From Nostoc sp. CHAB 5715 (GTDB lineage: Bacteria > Cyanobacteriota > Cyanobacteriia > Cyanobacteriales > Nostocaceae): a stretch of DNA of 11,171 nt. Where the stretch lies: NCBI RefSeq assembly GCF_020829685.1, contig NZ_JAIVFR010000109.1, positions 1-11,171 on the forward strand, in the 5' to 3' direction. This document shows, piece by piece, positions 1 through 6,902 of this stretch (the stretch's first letter is position 1; every line of letters starts with the position of its first letter). The notes under the pieces are model-generated. The model searched no databases. It was not told the DNA's origin and saw nothing but the letters and a program-made list of their open reading frames with translations. The position numbers were made by a program, and so were the translations under genes.

Positions 1-130
1 AAAAACGCCCAAGCTATAGCAAGGGTTTCAGGCTATGGTTTAGCCAAGATGTTTAGCCATGTTAACGTATTAGTGTGTCAAATATATTTTGACGGATATC
101 AAGACATTTGAGAAACACAAAAAACTCATT
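1..130. other. Upstream region of flv; possible tail of an upstream gene
   Basis: The + strand frame beginning at base 1 is open to a TGA at 109-111 (36 codons, with an internal ATG at 49). It could be the 3' end of a gene cut by the window edge, or chance; I do not recognise the product. The stretch also holds a direct repeat GTTTAGCCA (38-46 and 51-59), a short hairpin GGCTA/TAGCC (31-35 and 41-45), and a palindrome listed separately. No convincing -35/-10 pair was found. Confidence 0.25.
77..93. promoter_or_regulatory. Palindrome GTCAAA-N5-TTTGAC upstream of flv
   Basis: A perfect 6-bp inverted repeat with a 5-base TATAT centre lies about 105 bases before the flv ATG. Its size and symmetry suit a dimeric regulator's operator. 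No regulator is known from this sequence, and the site also falls inside the open frame at the left edge, so the assignment is tentative. Confidence 0.3.
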
Positions 131-186
131 CCCCACTCCCCATTCCCCATTCCCCACTCCCCACTCCCCACTCCCCACTCCCCATT
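131..186 (+). repeat. Tandem heptamer CCCCAYT, 8 copies (STRR-like)
   Basis: Eight uninterrupted 7-bp units read CCCCACT or CCCCATT, in the order ACT, ATT, ATT, ACT, ACT, ACT, ACT, ATT. They resemble the short tandemly repeated repetitive (STRR) heptamers known from heterocystous cyanobacteria. The array ends 11 bases before the flv ATG, so it lies where a leader and ribosome binding site would normally be. Read in the flv frame it would give PTPHS-type peptide from a TTG at 108; I treat that as untranslated repeat. Confidence 0.9.
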
Positions 187-197
187 CTTCAAACGCT

Positions 198-1910
198 ATG
201 ACCAATTCCAAGCCACGCGACGTACAAGTTTTACCAATTGCTACAAATACTAAAGCTGTCAGAGCGCGTAGTTGGTCACGTCTGCGGTTTGAAATTGAAT
301 ACGCACTTGAAAGAGGTACTACCTCCAATTGCTATTTAATTGAAGCTGATAAAACCGCACTTATTGATCCACCGCCAGAAAGCTTTACCGAAATTTATTT
401 AGAGGTATTGCGGCAGACTTTAGATTTGCAAAGTTTGGATTATATAATCCTGGGTCATTTTAGTCCCAATCGAGTTGCAACCCTCAAAGCAATTTTAGAA
501 CTGGCACCACAGGTAACTTTTGTCTGTTCTCTTCCCGGTGCGAACAATTTGCGTGCTGCTTTCCTAGATTGTGATTTGAAAGTCTTGGTGATGCGGGGGA
601 AAGAAACTCTGGATTTAGGCAAGGGTCATGTTTTGAAATTCTTACCCACTCCCAGTCCACGTTGGCCGGAAGGACTTTGTACCTACGATCAGCAAACCCA
701 AATTCTCTACACAGATAAGTTATTTGCAACTCATCTCTGTGGTGATGAAGTGTTTGATGATAACTGGGAAGCGCTTAAAGAAGACCAGCGTTACTACTTT
801 AACTGCCTGATGGCTCCCCAAATTCCTCATGTGCAAGCAGCTTTGGAGAAAATCTCAGATTTGCAGGTGAGAATGTATGCTGTGGGTCACGGCCCCTTAG
901 TACGCACCGGCTTAATTGAACTTACCAAAGCTTATGGAGAGTGGAGCCGTTCTCACAACGATCGCGAGATTTCCGTTGCCCTACTTTATGCTTCAGCTTA
1001 CGGGAATACGGCGACTTTAGCACAAGCGATCGCTCTGGGACTAACTAAAGGTGGAGTTGCAGTCAAATCGATTAACTGCGAATTTGCTACCCCTGATGAA
1101 GTTCGCATCAACCTAGCACAGTCAGAGGGTTTTATCATTGGTTCTCCTACCATCGGTGGTCATGCGCCAACTCCTATTCATACTGCTTTAGGTATTGTGC
1201 TATCAAGCGGTGACAACAGCAAACTCGCTGGGGTTTTTGGTTCCTACGGCTGGAGTGGCGAAGCATTTGACTTAATCGAAGGTAAACTCCGGGATGCTGG
1301 ATATCGGTTTGGCTTTGACACCTTGAAGGTCAAGTTTAAACCTGATGATGTCACTCTCAAGTTCTGTGAAGAACTTGGTACAGACTTCGCCCAAGCACTG
1401 AAAAAGGCTAAAAAGGTACGCGTACCACAACAAGCCGCTACTCCAGTGGAACAGGCTGTTGGTCGGATTGTTGGTTCCGTCTGCGTGGTGACAGCGAAAC
1501 AAGGAGAAGTGTCTACCGCAATGTTAGGCGCTTGGGTTTCTCAAGCCACCTTCAACCCACCCGGATTAACTGTTGCGATCGCCAAAGACCGAGCGATCGA
1601 ATCTTTGATGTATCCAGGCGGTAAGTTTGCCTTAAATATTTTACCTGAAGGCAATCATCAAGACTACATGAAGCATTTCCGTAAATCTTTTGCGCCTGGG
1701 GAAGACCGATTTGCCAACTTTAGTACAGCAGTTGCAGATAACGGCTGTACCGTCCTCACCGACGCGTTAGCATATTTGGAATGTTCAGTCAACCAACGTC
1801 TGGAATGTGGCGACCACTGGGTTGTGTATGCAACTGTGGATGAAGGTAAATTACTCAAGCCTGATGCTGTAACTGCTATCAACCATCGTAAAACTGGCAC
1901 TCATTATTAG
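198..1910 (+). CDS. flv1: Class C flavodiiron protein, Flv1-type (diflavin flavoprotein)
   Basis: Cytoplasmic flavoprotein of 570 residues, with the three-part layout of cyanobacterial Flv proteins: a metallo-beta-lactamase-like domain (about 30-250), a flavodoxin domain (about 260-400, FMN loop SAYGNT at 266-271) and a C-terminal flavin reductase domain (about 418-570). The diiron ligands are mostly replaced. The usual H-x-E-x-D-H reads HFSPNR (H87, S89, N91, R92), the next His is R155 and the next Asp aligns with K174; H231 is kept. That pattern marks the Flv1/Flv2 class, which works as a heteromer with Flv3/Flv4 in NAD(P)H- or ferredoxin-driven reduction of O2 to water, protecting photosystems or, for heterocyst paralogues, nitrogenase. 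I favour Flv1 on overall recall of the sequence; Flv2 is not excluded. The partner gene is not in the window. ATG 198 is chosen because the open frame before it is heptamer repeat with only a TTG at 108. No Shine-Dalgarno is visible. Confidence 0.93.
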   Translation: MTNSKPRDVQVLPIATNTKAVRARSWSRLRFEIEYALERGTTSNCYLIEADKTALIDPPPESFTEIYLEVLRQTLDLQSLDYIILGHFSPNRVATLKAILELAPQVTFVCSLPGANNLRAAFLDCDLKVLVMRGKETLDLGKGHVLKFLPTPSPRWPEGLCTYDQQTQILYTDKLFATHLCGDEVFDDNWEALKEDQRYYFNCLMAPQIPHVQAALEKISDLQVRMYAVGHGPLVRTGLIELTKAYGEWSRSHNDREISVALLYASAYGNTATLAQAIALGLTKGGVAVKSINCEFATPDEVRINLAQSEGFIIGSPTIGGHAPTPIHTALGIVLSSGDNSKLAGVFGSYGWSGEAFDLIEGKLRDAGYRFGFDTLKVKFKPDDVTLKFCEELGTDFAQALKKAKKVRVPQQAATPVEQAVGRIVGSVCVVTAKQGEVSTAMLGAWVSQATFNPPGLTVAIAKDRAIESLMYPGGKFALNILPEGNHQDYMKHFRKSFAPGEDRFANFSTAVADNGCTVLTDALAYLECSVNQRLECGDHWVVYATVDEGKLLKPDAVTAINHRKTGTHY

Positions 1911-1961
1911 ATAGTGAGAAATTTACAGCATTTTTCAGGTATTTAGACCACAGATGAGACA

Positions 1962-1989
1962 GGGAGTAGGGAGTGGGGAGTAGGGAGTG
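1962..1989 (-). repeat. Heptamer repeat, 4 copies, inverted relative to 131-186
   Basis: Four tandem units read GGGAGTA, GGGAGTG, GGGAGTA, GGGAGTG on the + strand, which is the complement of CACTCCC/TACTCCC. They belong to the same heptamer class as the array before flv but point the opposite way, so flv is flanked by inverted copies about 1.8 kb apart. Confidence 0.75.
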
Positions 1990-2086
1990 GTGTAGTTCAA
2001 TTACTTGAAAAGCGCTGTAACTTAAGGGAACGGCTTTAGCTTAAATATAGCCAAGGCGTTTTATTAGAAAAATCCTTTTTTTCCTG

Positions 2087-2118
2087 TGGGATGGACATCT
2101 TGTCCGTCCCATTTTTTT
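2087..2118 (+). terminator. Rho-independent terminator after flv
   Basis: An 11-bp stem (TGGGATGGACA at 2087-2097 with TGTCCGTCCCA at 2101-2111, one G-U pair), a 3-base loop and seven T residues (2112-2118) form a textbook intrinsic terminator. It lies 176 bases after the flv stop and is oriented for + strand transcription. Similar GGGACGGACA-type hairpins are common in Nostoc-type genomes, so it may also be a copy of a dispersed element. Confidence 0.85.
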
Positions 2119-2218
2119 GTCAAGATGCAGAGTCCGCCCAAGAGAATTTTAGTTATTGACTAAGTACAGCATTTCATTAATTCGTAGCGAATTAAATTTG
2201 ACAATACCCTGCAATACC

Positions 2219-2407
2219 AATGCATCGGCTGACAATGCCAATGCATCGGCTGACAATGCCAATGCATCGGCTGACAATGCCAATGCATCGGCTGACAATG
2301 CCAATGCATCGGCTGACAATGCCAATGCATCGGCTGACAATGCCAATGCATCGGCTGACAATGCCAATGCATCGGCTAACAATGCCAATGCATCGGCTGA
2401 CAATGCC
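2219..2407. repeat. Nine tandem 21-bp units with phased ATGCAT palindromes
   Basis: Nine full units of 21 bp, almost identical; one base differs in the eighth (GGCTAAC for GGCTGAC). Each period consists of the palindrome GCCAATGCATCGGC (symmetric except one A/C pair) and a 7-base spacer TGACAAT. The first palindrome starts at 2216 with ACC for GCC, and a degenerate tenth starts at 2405. Because 21 is a multiple of 3 and five of the six frames lack a stop in the unit, long open frames on both strands arise automatically and do not show coding. The array lies between the flv terminator and the next operon. Confidence 0.92.
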
Positions 2408-2412
2408 AATGC

Positions 2413-2735
2413 GTCCCCTTGCATTAAAAACGCTACGATTTTACGCAAAGCTGTACTAAGCTATCTATCTCTAGACAGATATTGGAAGTTTTAAGTTTTA
2501 GATTACACACGATATACTTTTATATTACAAAACCATCTATTGTATTAAAAGGACTCCGACAAAACTCTGGTAGATTTCTGAAATGAGGAACCAGTGGCTA
2601 GGAAATGTGCCGAGTGCGATCGCTCAAAGCAGATGACGGAACTGCTGTTGCTGGTGTATTGCCTAGCTTACATCCAAGAGTAGGAGCATCCTTGCCCTGC
2701 GGCGAAATTATCACCGACCGAACACCAGAGTTATC
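2413..2735. other. Non-coding leader before the TIGR03032-type gene
   Basis: AT-rich spacer after the 21-bp array. A TATACT at 2513-2518 could be a -10 box, but the only -35 candidate (TTAAGT, 2491-2496) is poor. One HIP1 octamer is at 2616-2623. The frame of the following gene is open back to an ATG at 2605, after a TAG at 2599. These 49 codons have no clear ribosome binding site and do not resemble the conserved family start, so I leave them untranslated, with some doubt. Confidence 0.4.
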
Positions 2736-2741
2736 AAGGAG
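2736..2741 (+). promoter_or_regulatory. Ribosome binding site deciding the start at 2752
   Basis: AAGGAG lies 10 bases before GTG 2752. The alternative ATG at 2605 has only a GGA two bases upstream. This is the main reason for the shorter start. Confidence 0.5.
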
Positions 2742-2751
2742 TCTAAGCCAA

Positions 2752-3840
2752 GTGAATCCTAATGAGGGCAACATTAACAAACCATCTCTAGAAATCAACG
2801 CTTCTCGCCAGTTTACCCCTTGGCTGTATGAGCAAAACCTGAGTTTGTCCTTCACTACCTATCAAGCGGGGAAGTTATTCTTCATCGGCTTGCAACCAAA
2901 CGGCAAATTATCTGTATTTGAACGTAGTTTTGAGCGGTGCATGGGGTTGTATGCTAATGGCAACAGCCTCTACATGAGTTCCCTGTATCAACTGTGGCGA
3001 TTTGAAAACATCATCCAACCCGGACAAAACCACCAAGGCTACGATGCTCTTTATTTGCCCCAGATGAGTTATGTAACAGGAGATTTGGATATTCACGACA
3101 TCGCTTTGAGTAGAGCAGAAGAAAAAGATTTAAATCCACAAAAATTAGTATTTGTCAATACCTTATTTAGTTGTTTGGCAACAGTCAGCGAAACCCACAG
3201 TTTCGTTCCTCTGTGGCAACCAACCTTTATCAGCAAGCTAGCGGCGGAAGATCGATGTCACCTGAATGGGTTGGCAATGCAGCAAGGAAAACCTAAATAC
3301 GTCACTGCCGTCAGCCAGTCTGATGTAGGAGAAGGCTGGCGAGAGCATCGGGCAAATGGCGGCTGTGTCATTGACGTAGAAAGCAATGAAATCGTGTTAC
3401 AGGGGCTGTCTATGCCCCACTCCCCCCGATGGCATCAGGAAAAACTCTGGCTGCTCAACTCAGGCGCGGGAGAGTTTGGCTTTGCCGACTTAAAGCGGGG
3501 AGTTTTTGAACCAGTCGCCTTCTGTCCGGGATATCTGCGCGGTTGTGTATTTTATGGCAACTTTGCAGTAGTGGGAATTTCCCAACCCAGGCATAACAAG
3601 ACCTTTAGCGGTTTGCCCCTAGACGAGAAATTGCACCAGAAAAACGTTGAGCCTCGCTGCGCGTTACTGGTGATTGACCTGAGAAGCGGCGATATTGTTC
3701 ATTCCCTGCGAATGGAGGGGGTAGTGCTGGAATTATATGACGTGGTAGCACTTTTGGGGGTACGTCGTCCAATGGCGATCGGATTTCGCAGCGACGAAAT
3801 TCGGCGAGTAGTAACGGTGGGAGCGGATCAAAATTTCTAA
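2752..3840 (+). CDS. TIGR03032 / DUF4915 family protein, predicted beta-propeller
   Basis: A 362-residue protein of an uncharacterised family often found in cyanobacteria. The family-typical start INASRQFTPWL is near residue 15. It is followed by LSFTTYQAGKLFFIGL, FERCMGLY, the D-I-H-D motif, HLNGLA, PHSPRWHQEKLWLLNSG and YLRGCVF. The recurring short strand motifs and W/G-rich turns suggest a beta-propeller, but no catalytic site is evident and the molecular role is unknown. No signal peptide or membrane segment is seen. The gene ends 22 bases before the FG-GAP/RTX gene on the same strand, so the two are probably co-transcribed and may act together at the cell surface (inference). The start is uncertain: GTG 2752 has a good Shine-Dalgarno, while an in-frame ATG at 2605 would add 49 residues. 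Confidence 0.82.
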   Translation: MNPNEGNINKPSLEINASRQFTPWLYEQNLSLSFTTYQAGKLFFIGLQPNGKLSVFERSFERCMGLYANGNSLYMSSLYQLWRFENIIQPGQNHQGYDALYLPQMSYVTGDLDIHDIALSRAEEKDLNPQKLVFVNTLFSCLATVSETHSFVPLWQPTFISKLAAEDRCHLNGLAMQQGKPKYVTAVSQSDVGEGWREHRANGGCVIDVESNEIVLQGLSMPHSPRWHQEKLWLLNSGAGEFGFADLKRGVFEPVAFCPGYLRGCVFYGNFAVVGISQPRHNKTFSGLPLDEKLHQKNVEPRCALLVIDLRSGDIVHSLRMEGVVLELYDVVALLGVRRPMAIGFRSDEIRRVVTVGADQNF

Positions 3841-3862
3841 TAATTTAGAGGAATCAAGAGCA

Positions 3863-6313
3863 ATGGCATCTAATCCAGCAGTTTTCAACCTTTCTGACCT
3901 TGACGGCAACAATGGTTTTGCGATCGCTTGGTCTTACCCAGACGCATCATCTAGTAGTGCCGGAGATATCAACGGCGACGGCTTCGATGACCTGATTATT
4001 CAGGCGGGAGCAGATGACTACGTAGTATTTGGCAGCAGCAACGGCTTTGGAGCAGTTTTCAACCTCTCGTCCCTGGATGGCAACAACGGCTTCGTGATCA
4101 ATGTAAGTAAAGATTTCGGCTCCTCTGTCACCAGTGCCGGAGACATCAACGGCGACGGCATCGACGACCTGATTATCGGGGCATTGTTTGCCGATCCTAA
4201 CGGACAGTATAATGCTGGGGAGACCTACGTAGTGTTTGGCAGCAGCAACGGCTTTGGATCAGTTCTCAACCTCTCGTCCCTGGATGGCAACAACGGTTTC
4301 GTAATCAACGGCATTGATGAGCGTGATTACTCAGGCCACTCCGTTAGTAGTGCCGGAGACTTCAATGGTGATGGCATCGACGATTTGATTATCGGGGCGA
4401 CAGGTGCCGACCCCAACGGTAAAGAACGTGCTGGGGAGAGCTACGTAGTGTTTGGCAGCAGCAACGGCTTTGGAGCAGTTGTCAACCTTTCCGACCTCAA
4501 TGGCAGCAACGGCTTCGTGATCAATGGTATTGATGAGCGTGACTACTCAGGCTCCTCTGTTAGTAGTGCCGGAGACATCAACGGCGACGGCTTCGATGAC
4601 CTGATTATTAAAGCACCAGGTGCCGAGTCATTTGCTGGGGAGAGCTACGTGGTCTTTGGCAGCAGCAGTGGCTTTGAATCGGTCTTTAGCCTCTCATCTC
4701 TGAACGGCAGCAACGGCTTTATCAACGACATTGATGGAACACTCAGCAGCGCCGGAGACTTCAACGGTGACGGTTTTGATGACCTCGTTATCTGGACAAC
4801 AAATAACATCCGCGGACCGGAGACTGTTGGGGAGAGCTACGTAGTGTTTGGCAACAGCATCGGCTTTGGAGCAGTCCTCAGTCTCTCAGACCTCAACAGC
4901 AGCAACAGCTTCGTAATCAACCCCATTATTCCAGGTGACGGTTTAGGCTCCTGGGTCAGCAGTGCCGGAGATTTCAACGGTGACGGCTTTGATGACCTAA
5001 TTATCGGCGCAAAATATTCTGAGCAGAACTACGTAGTGTTTGGCAGCAGCGGTGGCTTTGGAGCAGTGCTCAATCTCTCGGATCTCAACGGCAGCAACGG
5101 CTTGGTGATTAAAGCCATTAACGTAGATAGCTACTCACGCTCCTGGGTCAGCAGTGCCGGAGATTTCAACGGCGATGGCTTTGATGACGTGAGTATCGGG
5201 CAAGGTTTTGATCGAATCTACACTAAACCTGATGGAAAGAGATACGTCATTTTTGGCTTTGCCACTACTACAACTCCTAATCAACCTCCAGTCGCAGTTG
5301 CCGACACAGCTACTATTAACGAAGATACTGCCCTTAACATTTCAGTCTTAGCCAACGACAGCGACCCGGATAGCAATCCCTTAACGGTGACAAATGTCAA
5401 TGGTAGTACGGTGACTGTTGGCACTCCTATTACCCTAAGTTCTGGTGCTTTACTGACTCTCAACGCTGATGGCACTTTTGCTTACAACCCCAACGATCAA
5501 TTTGAAACTTTGGGTGTAGGTGAAACCGATAGCGATCGCTTTACTTACACAATCAGCGATGGTAGCTTTAGTAGTACAGCTAGCGTCAACCTAACCATCA
5601 ACGGTGTGAATGACGCACCAGTTGCAGTCAATGATACTGTTACTGCTTCCAAAAATACTGCTGTGAGTATACAAGCTAATACCTTGCTGGCTAATGATAA
5701 AGATGTTGATAGCACCAGCCTCACCATCACTGGTGTCAGCGCTGCAACTAACGGCACTGCGGTGCTGAAAAATAACGGCACTCCCAATAACTCAGCAGAT
5801 GACTTTATTGTGTTTACCCCAACTTGTGGGTTTAGTGGTGCGGCTAGCTTTAACTACACCATTAGCGATCGCCAACTCACCAGCACTGCTAAAGTTACTA
5901 TCCAAGTAGGCGATCGCCTTTTTGGTGGCAACGGCAATGATGTCCTCCACGGCACTCCTGGTAATGACTACCTCAATGGCGGCAATGGCAAAGATAAACT
6001 TTACGGTGGTAATGGCAAAGACACCCTCAATGGCGGCAATGGTAACGACCTTTTGTGCGGTAGTCTTGGTAGCGATATCCTCACGGGTGGTAATGGCAAG
6101 GATAAATTTGTCTTCGCTGCTGGAAAAGGTACTGATATTATTACCGACTTTTGCAAAGGCAACGATTTGATTGGCTTGTCTGGTGGTCTGACCTTCAATC
6201 AACTAAGTTTCGCTGGTAACAACATCATAGTGACTGCTACTGATGAAATCTTGGCAACGCTAACTGGCATTAGTACCACAACACTCACTGTCGCTAATTT
6301 TACTATTCTCTAA
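3863..6313 (+). CDS. FG-GAP / Ig-like / RTX calcium-binding secreted protein
   Basis: An 816-residue modular protein. Residues about 30-470 hold seven FG-GAP (integrin-alpha-like) repeats of about 66 residues, each with a calcium-loop core of the form AGD-[IF]-NGDG-[FI]-DD, predicted to close into a seven-bladed propeller. Residues about 475-580 and 583-682 are two cadherin/Ig-like (tandem-95 type) domains, opening PPVAVAD and APVAVND and containing ANDSDPDS and ANDKDVDS. Residues 688-750 are seven RTX nonapeptides such as GGNGNDVLH and GGNGKDKLY. The tail DKFVFAAGKGTDIITDF to VANFTIL is typical of cyanobacterial type I secretion substrates. No N-terminal signal peptide is present, which agrees with type I export. 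A role as adhesin or matrix protein is inferred; no enzyme domain is seen. ATG 3863 follows GAGGA at 3848-3852. The blades are also highly alike in DNA, which would favour recombination. Confidence 0.92.
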   Translation: MASNPAVFNLSDLDGNNGFAIAWSYPDASSSSAGDINGDGFDDLIIQAGADDYVVFGSSNGFGAVFNLSSLDGNNGFVINVSKDFGSSVTSAGDINGDGIDDLIIGALFADPNGQYNAGETYVVFGSSNGFGSVLNLSSLDGNNGFVINGIDERDYSGHSVSSAGDFNGDGIDDLIIGATGADPNGKERAGESYVVFGSSNGFGAVVNLSDLNGSNGFVINGIDERDYSGSSVSSAGDINGDGFDDLIIKAPGAESFAGESYVVFGSSSGFESVFSLSSLNGSNGFINDIDGTLSSAGDFNGDGFDDLVIWTTNNIRGPETVGESYVVFGNSIGFGAVLSLSDLNSSNSFVINPIIPGDGLGSWVSSAGDFNGDGFDDLIIGAKYSEQNYVVFGSSGGFGAVLNLSDLNGSNGLVIKAINVDSYSRSWVSSAGDFNGDGFDDVSIGQGFDRIYTKPDGKRYVIFGFATTTTPNQPPVAVADTATINEDTALNISVLANDSDPDSNPLTVTNVNGSTVTVGTPITLSSGALLTLNADGTFAYNPNDQFETLGVGETDSDRFTYTISDGSFSSTASVNLTINGVNDAPVAVNDTVTASKNTAVSIQANTLLANDKDVDSTSLTITGVSAATNGTAVLKNNGTPNNSADDFIVFTPTCGFSGAASFNYTISDRQLTSTAKVTIQVGDRLFGGNGNDVLHGTPGNDYLNGGNGKDKLYGGNGKDTLNGGNGNDLLCGSLGSDILTGGNGKDKFVFAAGKGTDIITDFCKGNDLIGLSGGLTFNQLSFAGNNIIVTATDEILATLTGISTTTLTVANFTIL

Positions 6314-6316
6314 TAT

Positions 6317-6344
6317 TAATGGGAGCAAGACTTTGCTCCCATTA
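6317..6344 (+). terminator. Perfect 12-bp hairpin after the RTX gene
   Basis: TAATGGGAGCAA (6317-6328), loop GACT and TTGCTCCCATTA (6333-6344) pair perfectly, starting three bases after the stop codon. No T-run follows on either strand, so it may act as a weak or factor-dependent terminator or as a 3'-end stabiliser. Confidence 0.65.
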
Positions 6345-6702
6345 AAAAGCAATAATTACTATAGAACCAGCCTTACGATCAAACTGACTATAAATTCACA
6401 GTTAGTAACAGAAATTACAAATATTTTGTAAACTATAATTCGACACCTCAACGCCACACTACCGAGTGAAGATTCTGGATGGCAATGCGATCGCTTCTAA
6501 AAATCTTTGTAACAGATGAATTGACTGTGCAATTTCAGTATTAAAGCGGAAACAACATAAACTCACTTACTGAAATTCCGCAATTGCCACCAGGACAACT
6601 GCAAAAACGCAGTGTAGCCTTTAACTAGAAAAACAGCATCAGGCAATTGTTAAACAAAATGCCAACTTTCACCACTAAACTTTTATAATATTTGTTGTTC
6701 TT
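6345..6702. other. Gene-free stretch between the RTX gene and the small ORF
   Basis: No open frame of note, RNA gene or transposon end was seen here. It contains one HIP1 octamer (6487-6494), an inverted repeat AATTTCAGTA / TACTGAAATT (6531-6540 and 6568-6577, 27-base spacer), and two TATAAT matches (6434-6439 and 6684-6689). The second TATAAT is 13 bases before the ATG of the small gene and lacks a clear -35, so a promoter there would give a very short leader. Confidence 0.4.
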
Positions 6703-6882
6703 ATGACTCCAAAACACACCAAAATTCAATTTCCCCTTTGGCACTATCTGAATCAGCCTTTATTTAGTCAGGATACTAAATTAGTATTGAATCCCCAACG
6801 CTTTGCATTGATCTGGCGTCTTCGACTTCTAGAACGCTGCTGGGCTAAAGAATGTGATGCCAAAGGGCCTCAACAGCATTAA
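6703..6882 (+). CDS. Small unrecognised protein, 59 residues
   Basis: ATG 6703 to TAA 6880-6882 encodes a basic, aromatic-rich peptide beginning MTPKHTKIQFPLWHYLNQ and ending CDAKGPQQH. The middle (LVLNPQRFALIWRLRLLERC) looks like an amphipathic helix with alternating hydrophobic and Arg residues; two Cys (46, 51) and three Trp are present. No signal peptide or full membrane segment is evident and I assign no function. Three things support a real gene: protein-like composition, a terminator starting 22 bases after the stop, and a TATAAT 13 bases before the start. No Shine-Dalgarno is visible, so translation may be leaderless-like. It converges on the symporter gene. It could still be a chance open frame. 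Confidence 0.5.
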   Translation: MTPKHTKIQFPLWHYLNQPLFSQDTKLVLNPQRFALIWRLRLLERCWAKECDAKGPQQH

Positions 6883-6902
6883 ATACTTCAAAAGCCGTAA
6901 AA

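Noticed and set aside
108..197. N-terminal extension of the flavodiiron protein
   Set aside because: It would start at TTG and be made of heptamer-encoded PTPHS repeats; the family-like start MTNSKPRDVQ begins at 198.
2219..2407. CRISPR array
   Set aside because: There are no variable spacers: the whole 21-bp unit is repeated, too short for CRISPR, with no cas genes.
2156..2494. Open frames over the 21-bp array on both strands (repeat peptides NASADNA, ALSADAL and others)
   Set aside because: The unit length is a multiple of 3 and five of six frames lack a stop, so open frames are automatic. No ribosome binding site, and flanking sequence is not protein-like.
2605..2751. 49-residue N-terminal extension of the TIGR03032-type protein
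   Set aside because: ATG 2605 lacks a usable ribosome binding site and the extension does not look like the family; not fully excluded.
5792..6202. 136-codon minus-strand frame inside the RTX gene
   Set aside because: It is an antisense shadow of repetitive glycine/asparagine-rich coding sequence with no start signal or recognisable product.
6475..6543. Tiny frame around 6479 in the gene-free stretch
   Set aside because: Only about 21 codons, containing a HIP1 site, with no ribosome binding site or supporting signals.
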